A DNA stretch of 62,946 nucleotides, from the NCBI GenBank assembly GCA_903930345.1, contig CAIYYI010000659.1, positions 1 to 62,946 on the forward strand, written 5' to 3'. This document shows, one piece after another, positions 17,699 through 26,276 of the stretch. Within the stretch, counting starts at the first letter, position 1. Each line of letters starts with the position of its first letter. A model generated the notes under the pieces. It had not been told where the DNA came from and made no database searches. It saw only the letters and a list, made by a program, of their open reading frames with translations. This DNA is from an uncultured Verrucomicrobiota bacterium (GTDB taxonomy: Bacteria > Verrucomicrobiota > Verrucomicrobiia > Limisphaerales > CAIYYI01). Position numbers and translations under genes: made by a program.

Positions 17699-19750
17699 TT
17701 AGACGCTCGCCGCAGCCAGCTTCGGGGTGGTCCCCTGCCCGGCCGTGGCATCCGGGGTCACGGTCGCCGGTTGGTAATGCTCCATCTCCTCACCTTGACG
17801 GACCAGGCGGGCGCTGTTGAAGATGACAATGAACGACCCGGCATTGTGCAGGATGGCCGCCACGATGGGGTTGATATAGCCAAACGCAGCCAGGGCCAGA
17901 CCGCCGACAATGAACAGCAGGCCGACCAGGAAATTCTGGTTGATCACGCTGCGCGTGGAACGGGACAGGCGCACCAGGAACGGCAGGCGGCGCAGGTCGT
18001 TGTTCATGAGCGCGATGGTCGCGGTATGAATGGCCACCTCGCTGCCCGCAGCCCCCATGGCGATGCTGATATCGCCGGCAGCCAGGGCCGGGGCATCGTT
18101 CACCCCGTCACCCACCACCGCCACCCGGTAACCCTTTTCCTTGATGGCCCTGACAAATTCCACCTTGTTTTGCGGCAGGCAGTCGCCCACGGCCTCCTCG
18201 CAGCCAATCTCCCGCGCCACCCGTGACGCCACCGGTTGGCGGTCGCCGGAAACCATCGCCACCCGGCGCACCCCGGCCTCCTTGAGGGCCACCAGCGCCT
18301 CCCGCGCCTCCGAACGGACCTGATCCTGCAAGCCGACCCAGCCGATCAACTGCCCGTTGCGCGCCACGAAGAGCAGGCTGAAGCCCTCGGTCTCCTTCAA
18401 ATCCACCGAGGCCATCACATCTCCGGTGACCCCGTTGTCCACCAACCACTGGGCGCGACCCACCAAAAGATTCTGCCCTTCCACCGTTGCCTTGACACCC
18501 CGACCGGCGGACTCGGAGAAGTTTTGCGGCTCGGCCAGCGGCACGCCGACCTCCGCCGCCAACTCCACCAGGGCTTTGGCGACCGGGTGGTTGCTGTAAC
18601 GCTCCGACGTGGCCGCGAACTTCAGCAGCTCGGCCGGGGCCAGGCCGGAGAGCGGATTCAGGCGGGTGACCGCCAGGCGGCCCGAGGTCAGGGTGCCGGT
18701 CTTGTCGAAAACAAAGGCGTTGATGCGCGCCGCCAGCTCGATATCCGCGACATTCTTGATCAGAATCCCCAGGCGGGCGGCGGCGGAAAGGGCCGCCACC
18801 ATGGCGGTGGGGGTGGCCAGAATGAAGGCGCAGGGGCAGGAAACCACCAGGACCGCAATGACGCGGTTCAAATCCTGGGTGAAGGCCCATACCAAGGCCG
18901 CCAGCACGAGGACCAAAGGCGTGTAATAGCCCATGTACTGGTCCACGATTTTCATGATCGGCAGGCGGGTTTTTTCCGCCGCCAGAATGAGATCCCGCAC
19001 GCGGCCGAGGGTGGTGTCCTGCCCGGCGCGGCTCACCTTGATCTCCAGCATGCCCGTCAGGTTGATGGTGCCGGCGAACACTTCATCGCCCGCCTTCTTG
19101 TCCACCGGCAGGGACTCACCCGTGATGCTGGCCTGGTTGAGGGAACTCTGGCCGGTCACCACCACGCCATCCGCGGCCACATTGTCGCCCGGCCGCACGC
19201 GGATGATGTCACCCACCGTCAGCTCCCTCACCGCCACCTCCTCCTCCGTGCCATTGCGCAGACGCCGCGCCTTGGTGGGAGTCAGTTGGATCAGGGATTC
19301 AATGGAGGCCCGGGCGCCCTCGGCAGTGCGGGTTTCAATGATCTCCCCCATCAGCATGAAGAAAGCGACCACCCCGGCGGTTTTGTAATCACCGGAGGCA
19401 AAGGAGGCCAGCACCGCCAGGGCCACCAGCTCGTTGATGCTCAGCAGCCCCTTCTGGAGATCCCTGATGGCCGTGCCGAGGATCGGATAGCCGAGGATCA
19501 GGGAGCCGATCATGGCGCTGCCGCCGGCGATCAGCGTGGCCTTGTCCATCAGGAAATCGATGATGAAGGCATTGATGACGAACAGCACCCCGGTGAGCGT
19601 CACCGTCAGCTTCACCTGGGTATGGGAATGTTCATGGCCGCAGGAGCAGTCGCCATCGTGGTGCGGGTGCTCGTGCTTGTGGTGGCAATCAGGACCGCAG
19701 GATTGCCCCTGCTCATGCTCATGCCGGCTTAACTGGGAGGTGACTTGCAT
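17699..19750 (-). CDS. Heavy-metal P1B-type ATPase with His/Cys-rich N-terminus
   Basis: A 683-residue metal-exporting P-type ATPase. Key residues are TGES (210-213), the membrane metal motif CPC (305-307) and the phosphorylated Asp349 in DKTGT; the GDGVNDAPALAAGD hinge is also present. Instead of a ferredoxin-like HMA domain, the first 45 residues are rich in His and Cys (CGPDC, HEHPHHDGDCSCGHEHSH). The last membrane helix carries HNAGS..IFNSARL. This fits a zinc, cadmium, manganese or related divalent metal pump better than a copper pump, but the metal is not certain. It is placed inside the SPFH/ABC operon, 20 nt before the ABC ATPase gene. Confidence 0.85.
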   Translation of the reverse strand: MQVTSQLSRHEHEQGQSCGPDCHHKHEHPHHDGDCSCGHEHSHTQVKLTVTLTGVLFVINAFIIDFLMDKATLIAGGSAMIGSLILGYPILGTAIRDLQKGLLSINELVALAVLASFASGDYKTAGVVAFFMLMGEIIETRTAEGARASIESLIQLTPTKARRLRNGTEEEVAVRELTVGDIIRVRPGDNVAADGVVVTGQSSLNQASITGESLPVDKKAGDEVFAGTINLTGMLEIKVSRAGQDTTLGRVRDLILAAEKTRLPIMKIVDQYMGYYTPLVLVLAALVWAFTQDLNRVIAVLVVSCPCAFILATPTAMVAALSAAARLGILIKNVADIELAARINAFVFDKTGTLTSGRLAVTRLNPLSGLAPAELLKFAATSERYSNHPVAKALVELAAEVGVPLAEPQNFSESAGRGVKATVEGQNLLVGRAQWLVDNGVTGDVMASVDLKETEGFSLLFVARNGQLIGWVGLQDQVRSEAREALVALKEAGVRRVAMVSGDRQPVASRVAREIGCEEAVGDCLPQNKVEFVRAIKEKGYRVAVVGDGVNDAPALAAGDISIAMGAAGSEVAIHTATIALMNNDLRRLPFLVRLSRSTRSVINQNFLVGLLFIVGGLALAAFGYINPIVAAILHNAGSFIVIFNSARLVRQGEEMEHYQPATVTPDATAGQGTTPKLAAASV

Positions 19751-19756
19751 ACGGCA

Positions 19757-20863
19757 TCAATGGTTGTGTTTCTTGGGGTCCCCGGCCGGCTTCGCTTTCA
19801 CGGGCTCGCGGCTCAACTGCAGGCGCAACTCCCGCGGACGGCCATCCGCGCGCTCGGGAATCAGGAATTTTTCCTGCGCGCCGACCAGCACCCGTTCCAG
19901 GTACTCGGTTTGCAGGCGGCTGGCGAAGAGGGTCGGATTCGCCTGGTAATGCGGGAGGACATCGCGGAAATACTGGGCGTCCGCATTGGCGCTTTCCACA
20001 TAGCGCGTGCGGGCCGTCTGGCCGGCGTTGGTCAGCGCCGCCGCCTCGCCAGAGGCGCGGCTCAGGATCTCGTTGGCATAGCCCTGGGCATCGTTGATCT
20101 GCTTGCTGCCCTCCTGCTGGGCGGCGAGCACGGCATCAAACGCGGCCTTGGTCTGGCGGGGGGCGATGGCGTTCACATCGCTCGGCTCCACCAGAATGCC
20201 CAGATCCTGTTCCTGGATCAGGGCCTGCACCCGGCCCAACACCTTTTCCTTGAAGGCCGCCACGTTGCTGGTCAGCGGATCATCCACATTCATGCGGGCG
20301 GAAGCGAAGAAGATGGCGTTGTCCAGGATGTTGGTCACCACCTCCGCGGCATTGGTGAAGTTGAAATAGTACTTGATTGGATCGTTGATGCGATAGCGCA
20401 GGGTGACTTCCACATGTATGATGTTCCCATCGCCGGTCAGCGTATAGCCATCCACTCCGGGCACCAGAAAGGGCCGGGGCGGCGGTTCCGTGCCGGCCGC
20501 ACGAAGTTTGCGGTTGGTGGCATACCACCCGGCACTGGAGGTTGCCGTCTGGACTTTGACCGCCGGAATCTTGACCACCTCGTCAATCGGATACGGGAAC
20601 GCCCATTGGAAACCGGCGCCCAGCACGGCGGCCTCCCCCTGCCCCACCGGCCTGCCAAAACGGAGGATGACCGCCTTCTCCTGCGGTCCGACCGTGAAAA
20701 TGCCCGAGCAGAAGAAATAAACCAGCAGGAAGACCATGGCGATCTTCACCAGCACAAAACTGCTGCGCATGGCCTCCGCCAGGGCCTGGGTGCTGGCGTC
20801 CTCCGCTGCTCCCGGAGCCGGGACGGCGGGGACTGGATCGGGTTGGGGGGATGCTTCGCTCAT
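19757..20863 (-). CDS. SPFH/band-7 protein, HflK-like
   Basis: A 368-residue protein. A Pro/Ala-rich cytoplasmic N-terminus leads into one membrane helix (about 38-55) followed by VGPQEKAVILRFGRP, the usual start of an SPFH (stomatin/prohibitin/flotillin/HflK) domain. A helical region follows, with the NDAQGYANEILSRASGEA stretch typical of HflK. HflK and HflC form a cage around the FtsH protease in E. coli; no ftsH is present here. The ATG at 20863 is preferred over one at 20878, which would overlap the previous gene by 4 nt. It is one of three SPFH genes in a row. Confidence 0.83.
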   Translation of the reverse strand: MSEASPQPDPVPAVPAPGAAEDASTQALAEAMRSSFVLVKIAMVFLLVYFFCSGIFTVGPQEKAVILRFGRPVGQGEAAVLGAGFQWAFPYPIDEVVKIPAVKVQTATSSAGWYATNRKLRAAGTEPPPRPFLVPGVDGYTLTGDGNIIHVEVTLRYRINDPIKYYFNFTNAAEVVTNILDNAIFFASARMNVDDPLTSNVAAFKEKVLGRVQALIQEQDLGILVEPSDVNAIAPRQTKAAFDAVLAAQQEGSKQINDAQGYANEILSRASGEAAALTNAGQTARTRYVESANADAQYFRDVLPHYQANPTLFASRLQTEYLERVLVGAQEKFLIPERADGRPRELRLQLSREPVKAKPAGDPKKHNH

Positions 20864-20874
20864 GCGTTTCCCAA

Positions 20875-21774
20875 TCATTTCGGGGTGGAGGACGGGAGCG
20901 CGTTGAGCAGGTCAAAGGGCGGCGTGCGCTGGTCCAGGATCAGGGTCGTCCTTTCCTTCAGCGACAGCTCCAGCGCGTTGAGCTTCATGAGCAGGATGGC
21001 CAGCTCCGGATTCTGTTGGAAGACCGCGAAGGCCTTGGCCGCCTCCGCGTCGCCCTGCCCACGGATGCGGGTGGCCTCCGCCTGGGCGGAAGCCAGCAGC
21101 TTGTCCCGGTCCCGCTCCGCCGCGCTGCGGATCTCACTCGCCCGCGACTCGCCCTCACCCTGCAACTGCTGCACCAGCCGCTGGCGCTCCGCCTGCATGC
21201 GGTCGAAAACCTTCTGCGTGATGCTCTCAGGCAGGCCCAGCCGCTTGATGCCGACGAATCTGACCTCAATCCCGTAATTCTTGCGGGCCTCGGCCTGGAC
21301 CTTGTCCAGCATCTCCCGCTCGATTTCGGCGAATTTCAGCTCCTGCTCCGTGGTGGAGATAAAGTGGTTGAAGGGATGCTGCCCGACCACCTCGTTCTTG
21401 CGGCTGCGCAGCAGACCCTCCAGGCTCCGCTCGGCCTCGGTCATGGAACCGTTGAGGAAGGTCTGGAAAAAGACGATCGGATCCGCGACCGACCAGCCGG
21501 CGTAAATGGTGATGAGCAGGTTCCGCCCGTCCTTGGTGAGGGTTTCCTCGTAGCGGCTCTCGAAGTTCTGGATGCGCTTGTCGAGCTTGTACACCGTCTG
21601 GATCGGCCACGGCAGCTTGAAATAGAGGCCGGGCTCGGTGCGGTTGCGCGACGGTTTTTGGAAGGTGGTCACAATGGCCACCTCCGTCTGCCTGACTTGG
21701 AAGCAGAACAGCAACGCGACAAAGATCAGCATCAGGACGATGCCGACGACAAAGTTGATAGGGCTGCGTTTCAT
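20875..21774 (-). CDS. hflC: SPFH/band-7 protein, HflC-like
   Basis: A 299-residue protein with the HflC layout: a single membrane helix (about 8-26), then an SPFH domain with TEPGLYFKLPWPIQTVYKLDKR, a coiled-coil region with RMQAERQRLVQQLQGEGESRA, and a C-terminal helix. GEGESRASEIRSAAERDR is close to the HflC consensus. It lies between two other SPFH genes with gaps of about 20 and 11 nt. It should sit in the inner membrane with most of its mass outside the cytoplasm. Its partners are probably its two neighbours. Confidence 0.85.
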   Translation of the reverse strand: MKRSPINFVVGIVLMLIFVALLFCFQVRQTEVAIVTTFQKPSRNRTEPGLYFKLPWPIQTVYKLDKRIQNFESRYEETLTKDGRNLLITIYAGWSVADPIVFFQTFLNGSMTEAERSLEGLLRSRKNEVVGQHPFNHFISTTEQELKFAEIEREMLDKVQAEARKNYGIEVRFVGIKRLGLPESITQKVFDRMQAERQRLVQQLQGEGESRASEIRSAAERDRDKLLASAQAEATRIRGQGDAEAAKAFAVFQQNPELAILLMKLNALELSLKERTTLILDQRTPPFDLLNALPSSTPK

Positions 21775-21795
21775 GGTTGGGCGATGATGCGAGAT

Positions 21796-23682
21796 TTATT
21801 TGGTCGAGTCGGCCGGGAGCGGGACGTCCAGCAAATCAGGCCGGAGCTTGTCTTCCAGATTCAGCAGGATCACATCCTGGGTGTTGGTGGTGGCGATCAC
21901 GTACTTGCGCGCCCCCGTGCTGGACTGGGCGAGGGTGCCGAGGTAGCTGCGCCAGCCATAGACCTGGGGGGAGGCGCGGAAAGCCGCCAGACGGTTCGTG
22001 AACTGGTCAGCCTGGGCGAACGCCTCCACCACCTTGGCCTCCCGGTAAACCTGGGCCGCGTTGACCAACCGCACGGCTTCCGCCCGCGCCTGTGGCAGCG
22101 TCGAGGCCCGGTAGCCTTCGGCCTGCTGGATTTTGGTCTCCTTTTCCTGGATGGCGGCAATCACCGCCTCGTAGGCCGAAGCCACCTTCACCGGGGGATG
22201 GATGCCTTGCACCCCCACAAAAACCAGGCGCACGCCCAGGCGCAGCTCATTGGCGCGGTCCTGGATGCGCTGCCGCAGGGCATGTCCGGCCGCCTCCCGG
22301 CCCCGGGTCATGATGTCGAGCATGTCCGCATTCACCAGATAACGCACCACCTCGCGCGTGGCGGTCTTCTCCAGCAACTGGGAGGGTTCCGCGCAATTCG
22401 TCGCCCACATCATGATGTTGGTGATCTGAAACTGCACCGGGATATTCACCACCAGCAAACTGACCGGCACCGTCTGCTCCGCGCTGAATCCGTTCGTGGA
22501 GGACGAAGCACCCTCGTCCCGGTTGGCCACCAGCATGTGGAATTCCTCCTCAAAATGGGCTTCCGTCCACAGGATGGTGTTCTCATGGTGATCCTGCTTG
22601 CCGGTGATATAGCCGATCTCGAAGCTCTGCACCTGCTCGGTGCGGTAACGGTAAACCAGTTCCACCGGCCAGGGCAGCTTCCAATGGACGCCCGGCCCCA
22701 GGATGGGGTGGGCGGCATGCGGACGCCCCAGCCGTTCCAGGATCCCCTGCTCGCCCGGCTCAATGGTCAGAAAACAGGTGGCCAGCCAGACCAGCAGCAA
22801 CTGCACCATCACCAGCCAGACCAGCGTTTTCTCCAGGAACCGATAAAACCAGGTTTCCGACACCTTGAAGCCGAACTGGTAATCCAAGGCGTGCGCCGCC
22901 GTGGTGAAGAGCCCTTCCGGCTGGCCCAGCAAACCCACCAGGCGGCTGTCGTACAACAACCGTTCCGACCGGCCCTTGACCCGCGGCCGGTAAATTTCAA
23001 ACACCATGGCCACCAAGTTTTCCGCGCCGATCAAGGCCAGCAGCAGGGTGATCACCCGGGCGGCATAAAGATCCACGCGTAGGCTGGCGCCCGCCTCCAC
23101 CGCCACCAGCACACCGGCGCAGGCGGCGGCCAGGTAGGCGCCCAAAAGCAGGTAGGCCGAAGCCGGCCGGAGCAAACGCTGGCCAGTCAGACGCCGCACC
23201 AGACCCGACTGGTATTTGCCCAGCAAAAACAGCACCAGCGCCACAAAGGCGAACCCGGCCATGGTCACCGTGCCTTTGGTCAGCTCATACGGACCGGCTT
23301 TGGCCAGCCATCGCCACAGGGCAAACGCCCCCCCCACCTGGGCCAGAAACATCAGCAGGGAAAAACCCGGCACAAAAAACCGCTCGAACTGTTCGCGGGA
23401 CCGGCGGGCGGGAAAGGAATCCGCCGCCTTGGTGCTGAACAGGGAGCTATCCGCCGTCCCCTGGCTGATCTCCTCAAATTCCAGCCGCTCCACTTCCTCC
23501 CGATCCTCCAACCGCATCTGAAACCCGCTGACCGTCGCCACCAAGAAGCCCAGCCCCAGCCACACGGTCACCACCGGGCCCACCAGGGAGTTGCCCAGGC
23601 GCGACAGCCCGTAAACCAGCAGGGTGGCCGCCAACAGGGCGACCACGTTGAACAACCCGTTTCGATTGGTATTGCGTTGCAT
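21796..23682 (-). CDS. SPFH protein fused to a multi-helix membrane domain
   Basis: A 628-residue protein. The first half (about 1-310) holds six or seven hydrophobic segments, and the last one leads directly into CFLTIEPGEQGILERLGRP, the start of an HflK-type SPFH domain. The SPFH and coiled-coil part runs to the C-terminus (IQQAEGYRASTLPQARAEA matches HflK). Standard HflK is about 420 residues with a single helix, so the membrane half is an addition. It ends 21 nt before the hflC-like gene and starts 7 nt after an ABC permease. The fused membrane part matches nothing I can name. Confidence 0.78.
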   Translation of the reverse strand: MQRNTNRNGLFNVVALLAATLLVYGLSRLGNSLVGPVVTVWLGLGFLVATVSGFQMRLEDREEVERLEFEEISQGTADSSLFSTKAADSFPARRSREQFERFFVPGFSLLMFLAQVGGAFALWRWLAKAGPYELTKGTVTMAGFAFVALVLFLLGKYQSGLVRRLTGQRLLRPASAYLLLGAYLAAACAGVLVAVEAGASLRVDLYAARVITLLLALIGAENLVAMVFEIYRPRVKGRSERLLYDSRLVGLLGQPEGLFTTAAHALDYQFGFKVSETWFYRFLEKTLVWLVMVQLLLVWLATCFLTIEPGEQGILERLGRPHAAHPILGPGVHWKLPWPVELVYRYRTEQVQSFEIGYITGKQDHHENTILWTEAHFEEEFHMLVANRDEGASSSTNGFSAEQTVPVSLLVVNIPVQFQITNIMMWATNCAEPSQLLEKTATREVVRYLVNADMLDIMTRGREAAGHALRQRIQDRANELRLGVRLVFVGVQGIHPPVKVASAYEAVIAAIQEKETKIQQAEGYRASTLPQARAEAVRLVNAAQVYREAKVVEAFAQADQFTNRLAAFRASPQVYGWRSYLGTLAQSSTGARKYVIATTNTQDVILLNLEDKLRPDLLDVPLPADSTK

Positions 23683-23689
23683 GCTCAGC

Positions 23690-24655
23690 CTAGCTCAATT
23701 CCCGATCCTCGAACAGCGCCACGGACACCGCCATCACGGCGCCCACATAACAGACAACATAGAGCGTCGCTTTGCTCACATAAGCCCAAAAGCCGGGCAC
23801 CAGTTTGTCCGTTTCCAACACATCCGACATCCAGAAGAGTTGCCAATTGGGGAGCACCGTGTAAAGCACCGTAGCCAGCACGGAACCGTTCTCCGCCCCC
23901 GTGCGGAACAAATAATCGGACATCAGGCCCACCAGGAACACGGACGAGCAAACCACCAGGCTGGGAATCATCTCCAGCCGCGTCGAGCAGGCCACCGCCA
24001 CCGCCGCCAGGATGTACAGGGCCAGCAGGATCAGCACCCCAGCCGGAATCATCCGCGGATCCAGCCCCAGTCCAAAAGGTTGCACCTCTCCTTTCTTGCC
24101 CAGGAAATTGATGACCACAAAAGCCGCCAGCAAGGCCAGCACCAGACCGAAGAGTGCGTCGGAAACAAAGGGGCGGCGCAGGAAGAAGTTGCTGAAACCG
24201 GCCGCCGCATAGGCCAGGAGAATGAAGAAAGCGAGAATCCCCAGCGCCACTTTGTCAGTGCCGCCGTAAGCGTCAAAAGCCATCCGGCTGGCCAGCAGGG
24301 AGCAGACGATGTTGACCACACCCAACACGGTCAAAGCCGCCGCCACCCCCGCGTATTTGGACAGCAGAAACAGCGCGCGTCCCACCGGCTTGGAGAGCAC
24401 GGCCAGAGCGGTTCCCCCCCGAATCTCCCGGCCAATGGAGGAAGATGCACTCAGGACCGCACAGAGCAAACCCGAAAGCAGCCCAACCGCCAAAACCGAG
24501 TCCTTCACCATCTTGGGATCATCCCCAAAGCCAAAGTAAGGCACGGACGCGAGAAAGAACTGAAATACCGCCGCCACCGTGACCAGTAAAAGAAATACCG
24601 GTTGGCGCGCCAGTTCCATAAACGCATTGGCCCCAATTGTGACAAATTGTCTCAT
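23690..24655 (-). CDS. ABC-2 type permease
   Basis: A 321-residue integral membrane protein with about seven hydrophobic helices. The cytoplasmic loop between helices 2 and 3 has SSIGREIRGGTALAVLSKPV, which is typical of ABC-2 permeases where the loop contacts the ATPase. It is the first gene of the eight-gene operon; the single ATPase is at the other end, next to the second permease. The two permeases therefore may form a heteromeric exporter that brackets the SPFH and metal-pump genes. The upstream 107 nt carry the terminator of the complex I operon. Confidence 0.75.
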   Translation of the reverse strand: MRQFVTIGANAFMELARQPVFLLLVTVAAVFQFFLASVPYFGFGDDPKMVKDSVLAVGLLSGLLCAVLSASSSIGREIRGGTALAVLSKPVGRALFLLSKYAGVAAALTVLGVVNIVCSLLASRMAFDAYGGTDKVALGILAFFILLAYAAAGFSNFFLRRPFVSDALFGLVLALLAAFVVINFLGKKGEVQPFGLGLDPRMIPAGVLILLALYILAAVAVACSTRLEMIPSLVVCSSVFLVGLMSDYLFRTGAENGSVLATVLYTVLPNWQLFWMSDVLETDKLVPGFWAYVSKATLYVVCYVGAVMAVSVALFEDRELS

Positions 24656-24690
24656 TATTCAAGACATTCAATCCAACCAAGTGGATCAGG

Positions 24691-24717
24691 CAAAAACTAT
24701 GCCATTGATACAATGGC
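24691..24717 (-). terminator. Intrinsic terminator of the complex I operon
   Basis: On the minus strand a 7-bp perfect stem GCCATTG / CAATGGC with a 3-nt loop (24717-24701) is followed by ATAGTTTTTG, a five-T run. It lies 46 nt past the nuoN stop and before the next gene on the same strand. Confidence 0.65.
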
Positions 24718-24718
24718 C

Positions 24719-24740
24719 GGGGCAAGTTTCTTGTTGCCCC
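24719..24740 (-). terminator. Second hairpin downstream of nuoN
   Basis: A perfect 7-bp inverted repeat GGGGCAA / TTGCCCC with an 8-nt loop, placed between the nuoN stop and the T-run hairpin. It has no T-run of its own. It may protect the transcript 3' end or form a double terminator with its neighbour. Confidence 0.45.
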
Positions 24741-24762
24741 AGTTGGAAGGCGTGGGGAGGGG

Positions 24763-26202
24763 TTACCGGCCCAACTGCGAGACAGCGCCAGAAAGGAATT
24801 CCAGCAGTGGGGCGGGATAAACACCGAGCAGGACCATCACCGCCACGAGGAACAAGCACAAAGCCCTCGTGGAGATGGTGGTGGGCACCGGAGCCAACGA
24901 ACCGGGATCCTGGAAGAACGACTCCCGGATGACCCCCAGATAATAGTAGATGGCGATGGCGGTGTTGAGCACCGCGATGATGACCAAAGCAAGGTAGCCT
25001 TTGGCCAGGGCCGCCTTCAGCAATGCCAGTTTGCCCATGAACCCGGCAAAGGGCGGGATGCCCGCCAGCGTGAAAATGCCCACCAAAAGCGTGAAAGCCA
25101 ACCAGGGTGAGCGCCGGTGCAAACCCGCCAACTCTTTGATTTCCAAGTTGTCACCATTGGTGCTCACCCGGCAGATCACCAGGAAACAGGCCAGCATGGT
25201 GAACGCGTAGGCCGAGATATAAAAGAGGGTGGCCACCGAACCGGCGTCATCCAATGCCACCAAACCAATCACCGCATACCCGGCGTGGGCGATGCCGGAA
25301 AAGGCGAGCAGCCGCTTCAAGTCCGTTTGGAACAGGGCCACCAGATTGCCATAGAGCATGGACGCCACCGCTAGACTGGCGAGCACCCACGCCAACACGT
25401 GATTATCAGGCGAGGAGAGATGAACCAGGCGCACGAGCACAGCCACCGCCCCGATTTTGGGGAGCGAGGCGATCAAGCCGGTGGTTTCATTGGCCGACCC
25501 CTGATAAACGTCCGGCGTCCAAAAGTGGAATGGGAAGATGGCGAGCTTGTAGAACAGCCCGGCAAACGTGAGCGCCAACCCGGCGATGACGAGCGGGGAA
25601 TGGTTCAACGGCTGGAGTTTGTGCATCAACACCGGCAGCGAGGTGCTGCCACCCACGGCAAACAGATAGCTGAAGCCGAAAAGCATGATGGCGTTGGCCG
25701 CCACGCCGAACATGACATACTTGATGGCCGATTCCATCTGCTCCCGGTGCCCAGCCCGCTCACGGCGCATGGGAACCAGCACGTACAGGGGGAAAGCCGC
25801 TGTTTGCAGAGCGACAAACAAGGTGATGAAATCCACGCAACTGACCAGCGTGACCAACCCGATGACGCTGGTGAGAATGAACAGGAACGCCTCCGCATGA
25901 AATTCAGGGCGAAAGTCTGAGAAATCACCTTCCAGCAGCAGCAACACCACCAAACCCGAGGTCAAAAACAGCTTGAGCACCTGGGAAAAGGCATCCACCC
26001 GGTACGCGCCGCAAAACAGCGTGGCCTGCTCCCCCAACGTGAGCAGGGTGGCCCCGACCGACAGGAAGGCAAAAACCAGAGCCAGCGATTTGGCCCATTT
26101 GCCGCGGCGCGGGTTTTCGGCCACGGTCGTGAAAAACAGCGCCAGCGCACCCGCCAGGAGCACCAGTTCCGGTAAGAAAGCCTGCAAATGTTGTAAATTC
26201 AT
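24763..26202 (-). CDS. nuoN: Complex I antiporter-like subunit N
   Basis: A 479-residue membrane protein with about 14 helices. The TM7 lysine motif is FYKLAIFPFHFWTPDVYQG, a strong NuoN signature. KLLALSGI-type residues (LKRLLAFSGIAHAGY) mark the following region. It is one of the proton-translocating subunits in the membrane arm of complex I, next to J, K and the other antiporter-like subunits. It is the last gene of the operon, 74 nt after nuoM, and is followed by the terminator hairpins. Length is normal. Confidence 0.9.
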   Translation of the reverse strand: MNLQHLQAFLPELVLLAGALALFFTTVAENPRRGKWAKSLALVFAFLSVGATLLTLGEQATLFCGAYRVDAFSQVLKLFLTSGLVVLLLLEGDFSDFRPEFHAEAFLFILTSVIGLVTLVSCVDFITLFVALQTAAFPLYVLVPMRRERAGHREQMESAIKYVMFGVAANAIMLFGFSYLFAVGGSTSLPVLMHKLQPLNHSPLVIAGLALTFAGLFYKLAIFPFHFWTPDVYQGSANETTGLIASLPKIGAVAVLVRLVHLSSPDNHVLAWVLASLAVASMLYGNLVALFQTDLKRLLAFSGIAHAGYAVIGLVALDDAGSVATLFYISAYAFTMLACFLVICRVSTNGDNLEIKELAGLHRRSPWLAFTLLVGIFTLAGIPPFAGFMGKLALLKAALAKGYLALVIIAVLNTAIAIYYYLGVIRESFFQDPGSLAPVPTTISTRALCLFLVAVMVLLGVYPAPLLEFLSGAVSQLGR

Positions 26203-26276
26203 GTTTCAGGAGGCTTCCGCCCTGCGATTCCACACGGTCCTGCCGATGCCTCGCACGCCGGATAGCCTCATAGTAG

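Noticed and set aside
20851-23082. A plus-strand open frame of about 743 codons opposite the SPFH genes
   Set aside because: Antisense to conserved SPFH genes, low-complexity residues and no plausible start context.
24740-24777. Inverted repeat CAGTTGG / CCAACTG across the end of nuoN
   Set aside because: It lies largely inside coding sequence and has no T-run; the two hairpins downstream explain termination better.
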